64,000 nt of DNA from VRUE01 sp963774405 (lineage in GTDB: Bacteria > Actinomycetota > Thermoleophilia > Solirubrobacterales > 70-9). The stretch is from assembly GCA_963774405.1 (NCBI GenBank), contig CAVZEV010000002.1:62001-126000 (forward strand). Direction: 5' to 3'. The position numbers and the translations under genes were made by a program. Of the stretch, positions 16,605 to 26,198 are shown in pieces (position 1 is the stretch's first letter; every line of letters begins with the position of its first letter). The notes beneath the pieces were generated by a model, which was not told the DNA's origin, did not search any database, and worked only from the letters and a program-made list of their open reading frames with translations.

Positions 16605-18058
16605 TGAGCCAACTGGCTCGCAAGCTGGCTGCCCGCTGGTCCCAGCGAATGCGGCCCAGCACCTGGCCCGTTCGGTGGCGCCTAGCCGCGGTTTCGGCGG
16701 GCCTCACCCTGGTAATCCTGCTGATCTTTGGCGCGGTGATCGGCCAGGTCGCCACCAGCCGCATTCGCGACGACTTCAGCCGACAGGTCAGCGGCGCCGC
16801 TCAGACGCTGGCCGCCGAAAGCCACGTCTTCAGCACCGGCCTGGCGACGCTTTACCGCGGCCCCAAACTGGATGACTTCGTCCGACCCGACGGCGCCTCG
16901 GCGCGGGTGTTCGATGCCGAAGGCCATCTGATCAAGGAAAGCACCGACGCGGAGCAGATGGGCTCGTCTTCCTCGCTCGGCCTCTCCAACTTCGGCCAGA
17001 TGCGAGTGGCGACCACCCGCATCAGCGGCGAATCCGGCGCCACCACCGGGTTCATCCAGTATGGCCGCAACATCGCCCACCTCGACTCGACCGTCGAGCG
17101 CCTCTGGCTCTTCATCGCGGCCGGCGTCCTCGGCGGCACCTTGCTCGCGATCCTCGCCGGCGTCGCCATTGCCGGCCGGGCGATGCGGCCGATCTCAGCA
17201 CTGACCGCAACCGCGCGCCAGATCGCCAGCACCGGCGACCCCTCCAGCCACATGCCCGACCCCGAGGTGAGCGACGAGGTCGGGGAACTGGCGCGCACGC
17301 TCGAGCAGATGCTGCGCTCCCTCGACGCAGCCCGCACCGAGCGCGAGGCGGCGATGAAGAAACAGCGCGAGTTCGTCGCCGACGCCTCGCACGAGCTGCG
17401 CACGCCGCTGACCAGCGTGCTGGCCAACCTCGAGCTGCTGCAGGCCTCGCTGCGGGCGCCGAGCCAGGACGAAGACCGGGCGATGGTCGACTCCGCCCTG
17501 CGCTCCTCCAAGCGGATGAGCCGCCTGGTCGGTGACCTGCTGCTGCTGGCCCGCGCCGACGCCGGCCGCGCCGGCAAGCACGTGCCCTGCGACCTCGCCG
17601 AGATCGCCGGCAACGTCGCCCTCGAGCTGGCACCCCTGATGGGCGACCGCGAGCTCGACATCGACAACCAGCACGCCCTGCCGGTCACGGGCAACCCCGA
17701 CGAGCTGCACCGCATGATCCTCAACCTGCTCGACAACGCCTCCCGCCACACGCCCCCGGGCGCCCGCATCGAACTCCACGTCCGCCGCGTCGGCGACGAA
17801 GCGGTGGTCGAGGTCGCCGACGACGGCCCCGGCATCCCCCCGCGCCTGCGCGAACAGATCTTCGACCGCTTCGTCCGCGGTGACGGCCCGGCCGACACCG
17901 CCGTCGGCCCCGGCAGCGGCCTCGGCCTGGCCATAGTCCGCGCCGTCGCCACCTCCCACAACGGCACCGTAGAAGTAGGCGAATCCGCCTCAGGCGGCGC
18001 CCAGTTCCGCGTCCGCCTCCCCCTGCAACATTCCGAACAGCCCGCCACAACCTTTTAG
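16604..18058 (+). CDS. Membrane sensor histidine kinase
   Basis: 484 residues. Transmembrane segment 1 lies at about residues 25-47 and segment 2 at about 163-187, with an extracytoplasmic sensor of about 115 residues between them. A HAMP domain, an H-box (FVADASHELRTPLTSVL, His phosphoacceptor), an N-box (NLLDNASRHTPPGA) and G-boxes (VADDGPGIPP, GSGLGLAIVRAV) follow. It forms a two-component system with the overlapping upstream regulator; the layout resembles TcrY/PrrB-type actinobacterial kinases. The ligand is unknown. Confidence 0.93.
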   Translation: MSQLARKLAARWSQRMRPSTWPVRWRLAAVSAGLTLVILLIFGAVIGQVATSRIRDDFSRQVSGAAQTLAAESHVFSTGLATLYRGPKLDDFVRPDGASARVFDAEGHLIKESTDAEQMGSSSSLGLSNFGQMRVATTRISGESGATTGFIQYGRNIAHLDSTVERLWLFIAAGVLGGTLLAILAGVAIAGRAMRPISALTATARQIASTGDPSSHMPDPEVSDEVGELARTLEQMLRSLDAARTEREAAMKKQREFVADASHELRTPLTSVLANLELLQASLRAPSQDEDRAMVDSALRSSKRMSRLVGDLLLLARADAGRAGKHVPCDLAEIAGNVALELAPLMGDRELDIDNQHALPVTGNPDELHRMILNLLDNASRHTPPGARIELHVRRVGDEAVVEVADDGPGIPPRLREQIFDRFVRGDGPADTAVGPGSGLGLAIVRAVATSHNGTVEVGESASGGAQFRVRLPLQHSEQPATTF

Positions 18059-18103
18059 TTCAGCTTTAGCGACCCGACCTAGATTTGCTCGCGGACGAGA
18101 CAC

Positions 18104-18150
18104 AAGGATCCGCCGGACTCTCCCCAACATCTCCGGCGGATCCTTTTTTT
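18104..18150 (+). terminator. Intrinsic terminator of the two-component operon
   Basis: A 14-bp perfect stem (AAGGATCCGCCGGA at 18104-18117 with its complement at 18132-18145) and a 14-nt loop are followed by an uninterrupted T run to 18150. It lies 46 bp after the kinase stop and before the end of the convergent rnj gene. On the minus strand only two U residues follow the stem, so it should act mainly on rightward transcripts. Confidence 0.92.
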
Positions 18151-18189
18151 GTGCACAAGCTCCTGGCGCGGCGGGCCGGGACGCCCGCG

Positions 18190-19854
18190 TCAGACCTCTA
18201 CTACGACGGGAACGATCATCGGACGGCGGCGCAGCTTTTCGTAGACGAGACCCGCCACCGCGTCATGAACGTCTTCTTGGACCAAGTGCAGCTCCCGCGT
18301 CCCCGCCTTGGCCGCGTCCTCGAGCGAGTCCTCGACCAGGTCACGCAGGTCTTCGACCAGCGCGTCGGCCTCCTCGAGGAAGGCGACGCCACGAAAGAGC
18401 ACCTCGGGGTCGGCGACCACGTGGCCGTCCTCGGATGAGATCGTGGCGACGACGATGAAGAGGCCGTCGGCCGAGATCTCGCGACGGTCGCGCAGAGCGA
18501 CGTCGTCGGGCTCGCCGACGTTGACGCCGTCGACATAGATCACGCCGGCGTGGATCTCCTCGCCGAAGCGGGCGCCGTCGCGGTCGACCTCGAGCGGCAG
18601 CCCGTTGCGTCCCTGGAAGATGTTCTCGGCCTCGATGCCGACCGATTCGGCCAGCCCGGCGTGCAGGCGCAGCCGCTGATAGTCGCCGTGCACCGGCAGC
18701 ACGAAGCGCGGTTTGGTCAGGTTGAGCATCAGTTTCAGCTCCTCCTGCCAGCCGTGGCCGGAGGCGTGGATCGGGGCATCCTTGGCGGTCACGACCTTGG
18801 CGCCGATCTCGTAGATGCGATCGATCGTCTCGTTGACGGCGCGCTCGTTGCCGGGCACCGGGGTGGCCGAGAAGACCACGGTGTCGCCGGAGTGCAGCTC
18901 GACGTCGCGGTGGTCGTTGTTGGCCATCCGACGCAGGGCCGAGAGCGGCTCGCCCTGGCTGCCGGTCGAGATCACGATCACTTTCTCGTCGGGGAAGCTC
19001 TCGATCTCGCGCGGCTGGATGAAGAGCCCCGACGGGGCGTTGGCGATGCCGAGGTTGGAGGCGATGTTGAAGTTTTTGCGCATCGAGCGACCGACCAGGG
19101 CCACCCGGCGGTCGAGCTGCACGGCGGCGTCGATCACCTGCTGCACGCGGTGGATGTTGGAGGCGAAGGAGGTGACGATGATGCGGCCCTCGCAACCGGC
19201 GAAGGTCTCCAGCAGCGCCGGCCCGACGCTCGACTCCGAGGGTGCGACCCCGGGCCGGTCGGCGTTGGTCGAGTCGCCGCAGAGCAGGGTGAGGCCGTCG
19301 CGCCCCAGTTCGGCCAGGCGCGAGATGTCGGCGGGGCGGCCGTCGACCGGGGTCTGGTCGAACTTGTAGTCACCGGTCATCAGCACGTTGCCGACCTCGG
19401 TCGTCAGCAGGACGCCGCGGGCGTCGGGAATCGAGTGCGAGAGGTGGATCATCTCGAGCTCGAACGGGCCGGCCTGCACCGTCGCCCCGGGCGATAGCTC
19501 CTTCAGCGGCGCCTCCTTGAGCTTGTGCTCGTCGAGCTTGGCGCGGACCATGCCGATCGTCAGCAGACCGCCGTAGATCGCCGGCGGCATGCCGATCTCG
19601 CGCAGCACGTAGGGCAGCGCGCCGACGTGGTCCTCGTGGCCGTGGGTGAGGACGATCGCCTCGATGTCCTCGGCGCGGTCGCGCAGGTAGGAGAAGTCGG
19701 GCAGGACGAGGTCGATGCCGAGCATCTCCGCGGTCGGGAACATCAGGCCGGTGTCGACGACGACGATGCGGCCGTCGTACTCGATCACGGTCATGTTCTT
19801 GCCGATCTCGCCCAGTCCCCCGAGCGGCAGCACGCGCAGCTTGCCGGCGGGCAC
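18190..19854 (-). CDS. rnj: Ribonuclease J
   Basis: 554 residues. The metallo-beta-lactamase motif LTHGHEDHVGALPY binds the two catalytic metals. The beta-CASP region (GDSTNADRPG, ISTGSQGEPLSALRRMA, HASGHGWQEELKLML) and the C-terminal domain complete an RNase J. It combines 5'-3' exonuclease and endonuclease activity in mRNA decay and rRNA maturation. The GTG start overlaps the dapA stop (TAGTG), and pnp lies in the same gene block, so two RNA-decay enzymes are near each other. Confidence 0.93.
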   Translation of the reverse strand: MPAGKLRVLPLGGLGEIGKNMTVIEYDGRIVVVDTGLMFPTAEMLGIDLVLPDFSYLRDRAEDIEAIVLTHGHEDHVGALPYVLREIGMPPAIYGGLLTIGMVRAKLDEHKLKEAPLKELSPGATVQAGPFELEMIHLSHSIPDARGVLLTTEVGNVLMTGDYKFDQTPVDGRPADISRLAELGRDGLTLLCGDSTNADRPGVAPSESSVGPALLETFAGCEGRIIVTSFASNIHRVQQVIDAAVQLDRRVALVGRSMRKNFNIASNLGIANAPSGLFIQPREIESFPDEKVIVISTGSQGEPLSALRRMANNDHRDVELHSGDTVVFSATPVPGNERAVNETIDRIYEIGAKVVTAKDAPIHASGHGWQEELKLMLNLTKPRFVLPVHGDYQRLRLHAGLAESVGIEAENIFQGRNGLPLEVDRDGARFGEEIHAGVIYVDGVNVGEPDDVALRDRREISADGLFIVVATISSEDGHVVADPEVLFRGVAFLEEADALVEDLRDLVEDSLEDAAKAGTRELHLVQEDVHDAVAGLVYEKLRRRPMIVPVVVEV

Positions 19855-20732
19855 TAGGGATTCACCGGGGTGAGACCGACGCCTTCCAGCGCGGTCCGCA
19901 CGGTCGCCCTCTGCTCCGCATCGGCGGGAACGAGGGGGAGTCGAAGTGTTCCGGATGGGATCAGGCCCATCATCTCCAGCGCTGCCTTGACCGGGATCGG
20001 GTTGGTGGTCACGCCCATCGCGGCGTAGACCTGGCGCAGGCCGGCGTCGATCTCGCCCGCCCGCTCCATGTCCCCCGCCTGGGCGGCATCCCAGACTTCG
20101 CGCATCTGCGGGCCGACCAGGTGCGAGGCGACGCAGATCCCCCCCGCCCCGCCGATCTCCAGCGTCCTGCAGAAGATGTCGTCGTTGCCGGCGAGGATCT
20201 CGAGGCCCTCGATCGGCTGCAGCTCGTCGTTGTTGGCCTGCTTGACCGCGACCACGCTCTCGATCTTGGCCAGCTCCGCCAGCCCCTCGGGCGGCACGTT
20301 GACGACCACCCGCGAGGGGATGTTGTAGGCGATCAGCGGCAGGTCGGGGACCGCAGCGGCGATCGCCTCGAAGTGCGCCTGGATGCCGGCCGGGTTGGGC
20401 TTGTTGTAGTAGGGCGTGACGATCAGCGCCGCGTCGGCGCCGGCCTCGGCGGCGCCCCGGGTCAGCTCGATCGAGTGATCTGTGTAGTTGGTGCCGGTGC
20501 CGCAGACCAGCGGCACATCGTCACCGACCTCCCTGCGCACCGCGCGCAGCAGGACCAGGGCCTCCTCGTCGGTCAGCGTCGGCGCCTCGCCGGTCGAGCC
20601 GGAGATCACCAGGCCGTGCGAGCCGTGCTCGAGCAGGTAGGTCGCCAGCCTCAGCGCCGCGGCCTCGTCGACCGCACCGCTCTCGTCGAACGGCGTCGCC
20701 ATCGCAGTGAGGATTCCGCGGATCTCCTTCAT
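19854..20732 (-). CDS. dapA: 4-hydroxy-tetrahydrodipicolinate synthase
   Basis: 292 residues, a TIM-barrel class I aldolase. It has GSTGEAPTLTDEE for pyruvate and aspartate-semialdehyde binding, the conserved YNIPSR loop and the Schiff-base lysine in VVAVKQANND. It makes the first committed intermediate of the diaminopimelate pathway, then used by dapB directly upstream; dapL and dapF near 2-4 kb finish the route. Confidence 0.94.
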   Translation of the reverse strand: MKEIRGILTAMATPFDESGAVDEAAALRLATYLLEHGSHGLVISGSTGEAPTLTDEEALVLLRAVRREVGDDVPLVCGTGTNYTDHSIELTRGAAEAGADAALIVTPYYNKPNPAGIQAHFEAIAAAVPDLPLIAYNIPSRVVVNVPPEGLAELAKIESVVAVKQANNDELQPIEGLEILAGNDDIFCRTLEIGGAGGICVASHLVGPQMREVWDAAQAGDMERAGEIDAGLRQVYAAMGVTTNPIPVKAALEMMGLIPSGTLRLPLVPADAEQRATVRTALEGVGLTPVNP

Positions 20733-20737
20733 CGCGC

Positions 20738-21403
20738 TCAGAGTAGCTTTTCCAGACCGACCGTGAAGCGGTCGGGCAGCTCCGCGACCTTGCGCACGGC
20801 AAGCAGCACGCCGGGCATGAAGGAGCGGCGATCGATCGAGTCGTGGCGAAGGCTGAGGGTCTGCCCCTCGCCGCCGAAGATGACTTCCTGGTGGGCGACC
20901 AGGCCGGGCAGGCGCACCGAGTGGATTGGCTGGTGGACGTTGCCACCGGCGCCGGAGATCAGCTCGGCGGTGAGCTTGGCCGTTCCGGAGGGCGCGTCAA
21001 GCTTGCGATCGTGGTGCAGCTCGATGATCTCGCACTCGGGCATGTGCGGCGCGATTCTCTGCGCCACCTCCATCAACAGCACGGCGCCGATCGCGAAGTT
21101 GGGCGCGACAAAGCAGTTCGCCGTCGAGGCCTCGGCAGCCGCCTTCAGCGCCTCGAGGTCGAAGCCGGTGGTGCCGACGACCACGTGCACGCCCGCCGCC
21201 AGGCAGGCTTCGGCGTTGGCCAGGGCAGTGTCCGGCGTGGTGAAGTCGACGACGACGTCGGCCTCGCCCAGCACCTCGGCCAGCTCGACGCCGAGGGCCG
21301 GGTCGGCCCGGCCGCTGAGCTCGGTGTCGGCGGCCCCTTCGACCGCCTCGCAGACCGCCTGGCCCATGCGGCCGGCGGCGCCGGATACCGCGACCCTGAT
21401 CAT
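20738..21403 (-). CDS. dapB: 4-hydroxy-tetrahydrodipicolinate reductase
   Basis: 221 residues, somewhat short for DapB (about 245-270). The N-terminal nucleotide loop VSGAAGRMGQAV, the VDFTTPD and GTTGF motifs and the catalytic ELHHDRKLDAPSGTA (His-His and Lys) are all present. It reduces HTPA to tetrahydrodipicolinate with NAD(P)H. It overlaps the peptidase gene upstream and is followed by dapA after 5 bp. Confidence 0.93.
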   Translation of the reverse strand: MIRVAVSGAAGRMGQAVCEAVEGAADTELSGRADPALGVELAEVLGEADVVVDFTTPDTALANAEACLAAGVHVVVGTTGFDLEALKAAAEASTANCFVAPNFAIGAVLLMEVAQRIAPHMPECEIIELHHDRKLDAPSGTAKLTAELISGAGGNVHQPIHSVRLPGLVAHQEVIFGGEGQTLSLRHDSIDRRSFMPGVLLAVRKVAELPDRFTVGLEKLL

Positions 21404-22678
21404 GCCGCCACCAGCGTCTCGCTGACCGGCCCGAGCGCCTCGCGGAAGCGGCTCTCCTCGCGGCCGACGCAGGCGGCGGAGAGCCGCTCGGGCCGGTAGA
21501 GCTCGGCGGCCAGCGCGGTCAGGTCGTCGACCTCGACCGCGTCGACCTTGGCGATCATCTCGTCGAGGCTGTCGATCGGCAGGTCGAAGAGGGTGGCGCG
21601 CGAGATCCGCGACATCCGCGCCGCGGTCGACTCGGAGGAGAGCACGAGGCGGCCCTTGACGCTCTCCTTCGCCCGCGAGAGCTCCTCGGCGGAGACCGGC
21701 TCGCTGCGCAGGCGGGCCATCTCGGCGCCGATGATCGCGCAGGCCTCCTCGACGTTGTCCTCGCGGGTGCCGACGTAGCTGGCGATCAGGCCGGAGTCGG
21801 TGTACTGCTCGTTGTAGGAGCCGACCGCGTAGGCGAGGCCGCGCTTCTCACGCACCTCGCGGAAGAGCCGCGATGAGCTCGAGCCGCCGAAGATCGAGTC
21901 GAGCACGGCGAGCGCGTAGCGCCGCTCGTCGGAGCGGGTGATGCCGGGCGCGCCGAAGCAGATGTGGTACTGCTCGGTGTCCTTCTCGTAGAAGCAGAGG
22001 CGGGCGGCCTCGTCGGTCTGCGCCGAGGCGGGCTGCCCGTTGGCGCTGGCGCTCGGCGGCTGCACGAGGCGCTGGGAGAGCTCGGCGATGCGGGCGTGGT
22101 CGACGTTGCCGGCGGCGCCGACGACGATCGTCTCGCTCGTGTAGCGCGAGCTGCGGTAGGCCTCGATCTCGGGCACCGGCACCGAGCTGATCACCTCGGC
22201 CTCGCCGAGCACGCGGCGGCCCAGCGGGTGCTGCGCCGAAGACCGCCTCGGCGAGGATGTCGTGGACGCGGTCCTGCGGCTCGTCCTCGTACATCGCGAT
22301 CTCCTCGAGCACGACCTCGCGCTCGGAGTCGACTTCGGGGTAGGTCGGCGCCAGCAGCATCTCGGCCAGCAGGTCGAAGACCTCCTCGGTGTGCTCGTCG
22401 AGGAAGCGGGCGTGCAGGTGGGTGGTCTCCTTGCCCGTGGCGGCGTTGACCGAGGCGCCGAGGCCGTCGAGCTTCTCGGCGATCTCGATCGCCGAGTAAC
22501 GGGCCGTGCCCTTGAACAGCAGGTGCTCGAGGAAGTGCGAGACGCCGGCCTGGGCCGGGGTCTCGTTGCGCGAGCCGGTGCGCACCCAGAGCCCGAGCGC
22601 CACGGATCGCACCGAGGGAACCTCCTCGGTGACGACCCGGGCGCCCGAGTCCTGCCTGCTCAGAACAGCGTTGCTCAA
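21400..22678 (-). CDS. M16-family zinc peptidase, one frameshift
   Basis: The N-terminal half has the inverted zinc motif HFLEH and the downstream Glu in EREVVLEEIAMYEDE. The C-terminal half has the typical RGLAYAVGSY region. The two halves are in different frames: one extra base near 22234, in AVFGQHPLGRR, breaks the reading. Processing-protease-like M16 peptidases next to pnp and dapB are common in actinobacteria; substrates are unknown. Both parts look functional, so an assembly insertion is more likely than decay. Confidence 0.85.
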
Positions 22679-22681
22679 CGT

Positions 22682-24928
22682 CTAGTCGCGCCGCTCGCGA
22701 TCGCGACGCGGACGCCGCTCGCGCCCGCCGCCGCGGCCACCGCGCTCGCCACCGTTGCGGCTGCCACCGCCGCCACCACCGCCGGAGCCGACCGCGGCCA
22801 GCTCCTCGGGGGTCTTGCCGGCGACCGAGGGATCGTCGGAGAGTCGCAGCCCGATGCGGCCGCGCTCGCGGTCGACCTCGACCACGGTGACGTCGATCTC
22901 CTCGCCGGAGGTGAGCACGTCGTCGACGGAGTCGACTCGCTCGCCCGGCTTGACGTTGGAGATGTGCAGCAGGCCGTCGGTGCCCTTGACCAGCTCGACG
23001 AAGGCGCCGAAGGTCGTCGTCTTGACCACCTTGGCGGTCTCGTAGCGATCGCCGACTTCGGCCTCCTTGGTCATCGACTGGATCCGCGCCACGCAGGCTT
23101 CGACCAGGGTGCCGGTCGGGGCGTAGATGCGGATCGTGCCGTCGTCTTCGACGTCGATTTCGGCTTCGAACTCCTCGCAGAGGGCGCGGATGGTTTCGCC
23201 GCCCTTGCCGATCACGGCGCCGATCTTCTCCTGATCGATCTTGATCGACTCGATCCGCGGCGCGTGCTGGGAGAGCTGCTCGCGCGGACCGTCGATCGCT
23301 TCGGCCATCTTGCCGAGGATGAACTGGCGGCCCTTGTTGGCCTGCTCGAGAGCGTCGGTGAGGATCTCGAAGGTGACGCCGGTGATCTTGATGTCCATCT
23401 GCAGGGCGGTGATCCCGTCCGCGGTACCGGCGACCTTGAAGTCCATGTCGCCGAGGTGGTCCTCGACGCCGGCGATGTCGGTGAGGACGATGTAGTCATC
23501 GCCCTCCTTGATCAGGCCCATCGCGACGCCGGCGACCGGAGCGCTGACCGGCACGCCCGCGGCCTGCAGCGCCATCGAGGAGGCGCAGACCGAGCCCATC
23601 GAGGAGGAGCCGTTGGACTCGAGCGTCTCGGAGACGACCCGGATCACGTAGGGGAAGTCCTCTTCGCTGGGGATCGTCGCCACCAGGGCGCGCTCGGCGA
23701 GGGCGCCGTGGCCGATGTCGCGGCGCTTCGGGCCGCGCATGAAGCCGGCCTCCCCGACCGAGAAGGGCGGGAAGTTGTAGTGGTGCCAGAACTTCTTCGA
23801 GGTCTCCAGGCCGAGCGTGTCGATCCGCATGTCCATGCGGGTCGTGCCGAGCGCGGCGTTGGAGAGGATCTGCGTCTCGCCGCGGGTGAAGAGGGCCGAG
23901 CCGTGCACGCGGGGCGATATGTCGACCTCGCACTCGATCGGCCGGATCTCGTCCTGGGCGCGGCCGTCGGGGCGCTTCTTGTCGACGGCGATCGCCTTGC
24001 GGATCGTGTCCTTCTCGATCGCGGCGAAGGCGGCCTTGACCTCGGCGACCTTGCTCTCGTCGGTCTCGCCGTCGGTCTCGGGCGCGTACTTGGCGACGAC
24101 CTCGTCCTTGACCTTGTCGATCGCCTCGTAGCGCTCGAGCTTGCCCTCGGTCGCGATCGCGTCGACCAGTGCCTGGCCGTGCGAGGAGCGGATGTCGCTG
24201 AGCAGGCCCTCGTCGATCTTGGGGGCCTCGACCTCGAGCTTCTCCTTGCCGGCCTTCTGCTGCAGCTCCTCCATCGCGGCGCAGAGCTTCTTGATCTCGC
24301 CGTGGGCGATGTCGAGCGCGTCGAGGATCTCCTGCTCGGTGACGCCGTTGGCGCCGGCCTCGACCATCAGGATCGCCTCATCGGTGCCGGCGACGATCAG
24401 GTCGAGCTCGAGCTCGGCGTGGTCCTCCTCGGAGGGGTTGACGACGAAGTCGCCGTCGAGCTTGCCGATCCGCACCGCGCCGACGTGAGCGGCGACGGGG
24501 ACCGGAGAGATCGCCAGCGCCGCCGAGGCGCCGTTCATGGCGAGGATGTCGTAGGGGTTGACCTGGTCGACCGACATCGGGATCGCGACCAGCTGCGTCT
24601 CGTAGTGCCAGCCCTTGGGGAAGAGCGGGCGGATCGGCCGGTCGATCATGCGGGCGGTCAGGGTCGCCTTCTCACCCGAGCGTCCCTCGCGACGGAAGAA
24701 CGAGCCCGGGATCTTGCCCGCGGCGTACATCCGCTCCTCGACGTCGACGGTGAGGGGAAGGAAGTCCACGTCGCGAAGGTTGCCGACGGTTGCGGTGCAG
24801 AGCACCATCGTGTCGCCTGCCTGAACCACGACCGCGCCACCCGCCTGCTTCGCGAGCTTTCCGGTCTCGAAGGAGATCTGGCCGTCGCCGATGTCCGCCG
24901 AGACGCGGGTTACGTCAAACATGCTCAT
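22682..24928 (-). CDS. pnp: Polyribonucleotide nucleotidyltransferase (PNPase)
   Basis: 748 residues. Two RNase PH domains (FFRREGRSGEKATLTARMIDRP is split by the first; GQALVDAI and LGTTRMD in the second) are followed by a KH domain (IGAVIGKGGETIRAL) and an S1 domain (GDRYETAKVVKTTTFGAFVE). A Gly-run and Arg/Gly-rich tail ends the protein. It performs phosphorolytic 3'-5' RNA decay. The gene begins MSMFDV after an AGGA box, in a leader that contains a small hairpin. Confidence 0.95.
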   Translation of the reverse strand: MSMFDVTRVSADIGDGQISFETGKLAKQAGGAVVVQAGDTMVLCTATVGNLRDVDFLPLTVDVEERMYAAGKIPGSFFRREGRSGEKATLTARMIDRPIRPLFPKGWHYETQLVAIPMSVDQVNPYDILAMNGASAALAISPVPVAAHVGAVRIGKLDGDFVVNPSEEDHAELELDLIVAGTDEAILMVEAGANGVTEQEILDALDIAHGEIKKLCAAMEELQQKAGKEKLEVEAPKIDEGLLSDIRSSHGQALVDAIATEGKLERYEAIDKVKDEVVAKYAPETDGETDESKVAEVKAAFAAIEKDTIRKAIAVDKKRPDGRAQDEIRPIECEVDISPRVHGSALFTRGETQILSNAALGTTRMDMRIDTLGLETSKKFWHHYNFPPFSVGEAGFMRGPKRRDIGHGALAERALVATIPSEEDFPYVIRVVSETLESNGSSSMGSVCASSMALQAAGVPVSAPVAGVAMGLIKEGDDYIVLTDIAGVEDHLGDMDFKVAGTADGITALQMDIKITGVTFEILTDALEQANKGRQFILGKMAEAIDGPREQLSQHAPRIESIKIDQEKIGAVIGKGGETIRALCEEFEAEIDVEDDGTIRIYAPTGTLVEACVARIQSMTKEAEVGDRYETAKVVKTTTFGAFVELVKGTDGLLHISNVKPGERVDSVDDVLTSGEEIDVTVVEVDRERGRIGLRLSDDPSVAGKTPEELAAVGSGGGGGGGSRNGGERGGRGGGRERRPRRDRERRD

Positions 24929-24945
24929 TTAGTTGTCCTACCTCC

Positions 24946-24964
24946 GGCCACCCGGATGGTGGCC
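24946..24964 (-). promoter_or_regulatory. Small hairpin in the pnp leader
   Basis: A perfect 7-bp stem, GGCCACC with GGTGGCC, and a 5-nt loop lie 18 bp upstream of the pnp ATG, just before the GGAGG/AGGA ribosome-binding region. In Escherichia coli, pnp is autoregulated through a leader stem; whether this short hairpin has such a role is speculation. Confidence 0.4.
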
Positions 24965-25041
24965 ATCTGCTTTCAGAACTCTCGTTCTCTTTCCCGAGAG
25001 AGGGTACAGGTGAGAAGCCGCGTTTGGCTTGAGGGCGGGCG

Positions 25042-25485
25042 CTATGAGAAGACGGCCGGCGTGGCGGTGACACCGGCGCGGATGCCCGACTCGAAGTCGC
25101 GGCGGACGCGGGCCGCGACCGTGCTGGAACGGCGGTCGGCCTCGAAGCGCTCGAGATCGAGCCCGAGGCGCTCGGCGCGCTGCCAGAGGTGGGGATCGTC
25201 GACGTGGCCGCGGTCCCCGTACAGCGAGTCGACCAGCTCGAAGAAGCGGCCCTGTAGGCCGGCGGCCTCGGCGGCGGCGTGCAGCGCCGGCGAGCGCGGG
25301 TGCTTGCTGGCGACCGGGAAGTGGCGGAAGACCACGGTCGCCTCGCGCTCGCGAATCTCCAGCCAGGCCGAGGCGCAGTGCGGGCAGCCGAGGTCGGCGT
25401 AGACGATCAGCTCGGGGCCGGAGCCGCGCCGGTGGTCCTCAGGGCCGACCGGCGGAACCGCGGCGCTGGTCAGCTCGGGGCTCAG
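25042..25485 (-). CDS. DsbA/thioredoxin-like protein, start and end unusual
   Basis: A thioredoxin-fold domain with the redox motif GCPHC (in IVYADLGCPHCASAW) and the cis-proline loop TATPAVF. It has about 147 residues and no predicted signal peptide. The protein stops four codons after the cis-Pro loop, whereas relatives continue with another strand and helix, so the C-terminus looks clipped. No ATG, GTG or TTG lies at the 5' end of the domain in this frame; a CTG overlapping the peroxiredoxin stop (25483-25485) is the nearest candidate. It is likely coupled to the peroxiredoxin gene. Confidence 0.6.
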   Translation of the reverse strand: MSPELTSAAVPPVGPEDHRRGSGPELIVYADLGCPHCASAWLEIREREATVVFRHFPVASKHPRSPALHAAAEAAGLQGRFFELVDSLYGDRGHVDDPHLWQRAERLGLDLERFEADRRSSTVAARVRRDFESGIRAGVTATPAVFS

Positions 25486-25932
25486 GAGAGCGCGTCGAAG
25501 ATCAGGTTGGCGCCGGGGATCTCCAGCGGCGTCGGCGACTCGTGCACCCACTCGACCGTGCCCTCCTCGTCGACGAGGACGAGCGAGCGGTTGGCGTGGC
25601 CGACCTCCTCGATGTAGGCGCCGTAGGCGCGCGCGACCTCGCCCTTGGGCTCGAAGTCGGCGAGCAGCGGGGTGTCGATGCCGAGCTTCTCCTGGAAGGC
25701 CTTGTGGGCAAAGCCGCTGTCGACGCTGATCCCGACCATGCTCACGCCCTTGGCCTCGATCTCCGGCTTTACCTCCTGGTAGACCGAGAGCTGGTCGCTG
25801 CAGACCGGGCTGAAGTCGAGCGGGTAGAAGACCAGCAGGACGCTTGCGGCCGCGGAAGTCGGCGAGCGAGACCTTCTCGCCGTCCTGATCGCGGAGAGTG
25901 AACTCAGGCGCCGGTTGCCCGGCGGCGATCAT
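25482..25932 (-). CDS. Peroxiredoxin (AhpC/TSA, AhpE-like), one frameshift
   Basis: About 150 residues. It begins MIAAGQPAPEFTLRDQDGE, carries the peroxidatic cysteine in the SPVC motif and continues with GISVDSGFAHKAFQEKLG to a stop at 25482. One extra base near 25850, just after FRGRK, shifts the frame before FYPLDFSPVC. It reduces peroxides with thiol recycling. The ATG overlaps the rpsO stop (ATGA). The following thioredoxin-like gene could be its reductant, but that is inference. Confidence 0.85.
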
Positions 25933-26198
25933 CTACGCAGACCGAGTTCGGCGACCAGAGCGCGGTAGCGCTCGAGGTCGTGGCGCTCGAGATAGCGCAG
26001 CATGCGGCGGCGCTTGCCGACCAGCATCAGCAGGCCGCGGCGCGAGTGGTGGTCCTTGGCGTGGCCGCGCAGATGCTCGGTGAGTTCGTTGATCCGCTCG
26101 GTGAGCAGGGCGATCTGGACCTCGGCCGAGCCGGTGTCGCCATCGGCGCGGCCGAACTTGCCGATCAACTCAACTTTTTTCTCCTTGGTGAGGCTCAT
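25929..26198 (-). CDS. rpsO: 30S ribosomal protein S15
   Basis: 89 residues, full length. The signature TGSAEVQIALLTERINELTEHL and the C-terminal RRRMLRYLERHDLERY are conserved. It binds 16S rRNA near the central-domain junction. It overlaps the ribF stop by four bases and precedes the peroxiredoxin and pnp genes; the rpsO-pnp order is widespread. Confidence 0.96.
   Translation of the reverse strand: MSLTKEKKVELIGKFGRADGDTGSAEVQIALLTERINELTEHLRGHAKDHHSRRGLLMLVGKRRRMLRYLERHDLERYRALVAELGLRR

Noticed and set aside
18104..18150. Considered the long GGATCC-containing stem as another dispersed palindrome
   Set aside because: It has a clean T run and lies between convergent genes, so an intrinsic terminator explains it fully.
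22262..25402. A rightward open frame of more than 1000 codons opposite pnp and the M16 peptidase
   Set aside because: It is the antisense shadow of GC-rich genes: it consists of Asp/Val/Leu/Arg/Gly repeats with no domain, and the minus-strand genes are unmistakable.
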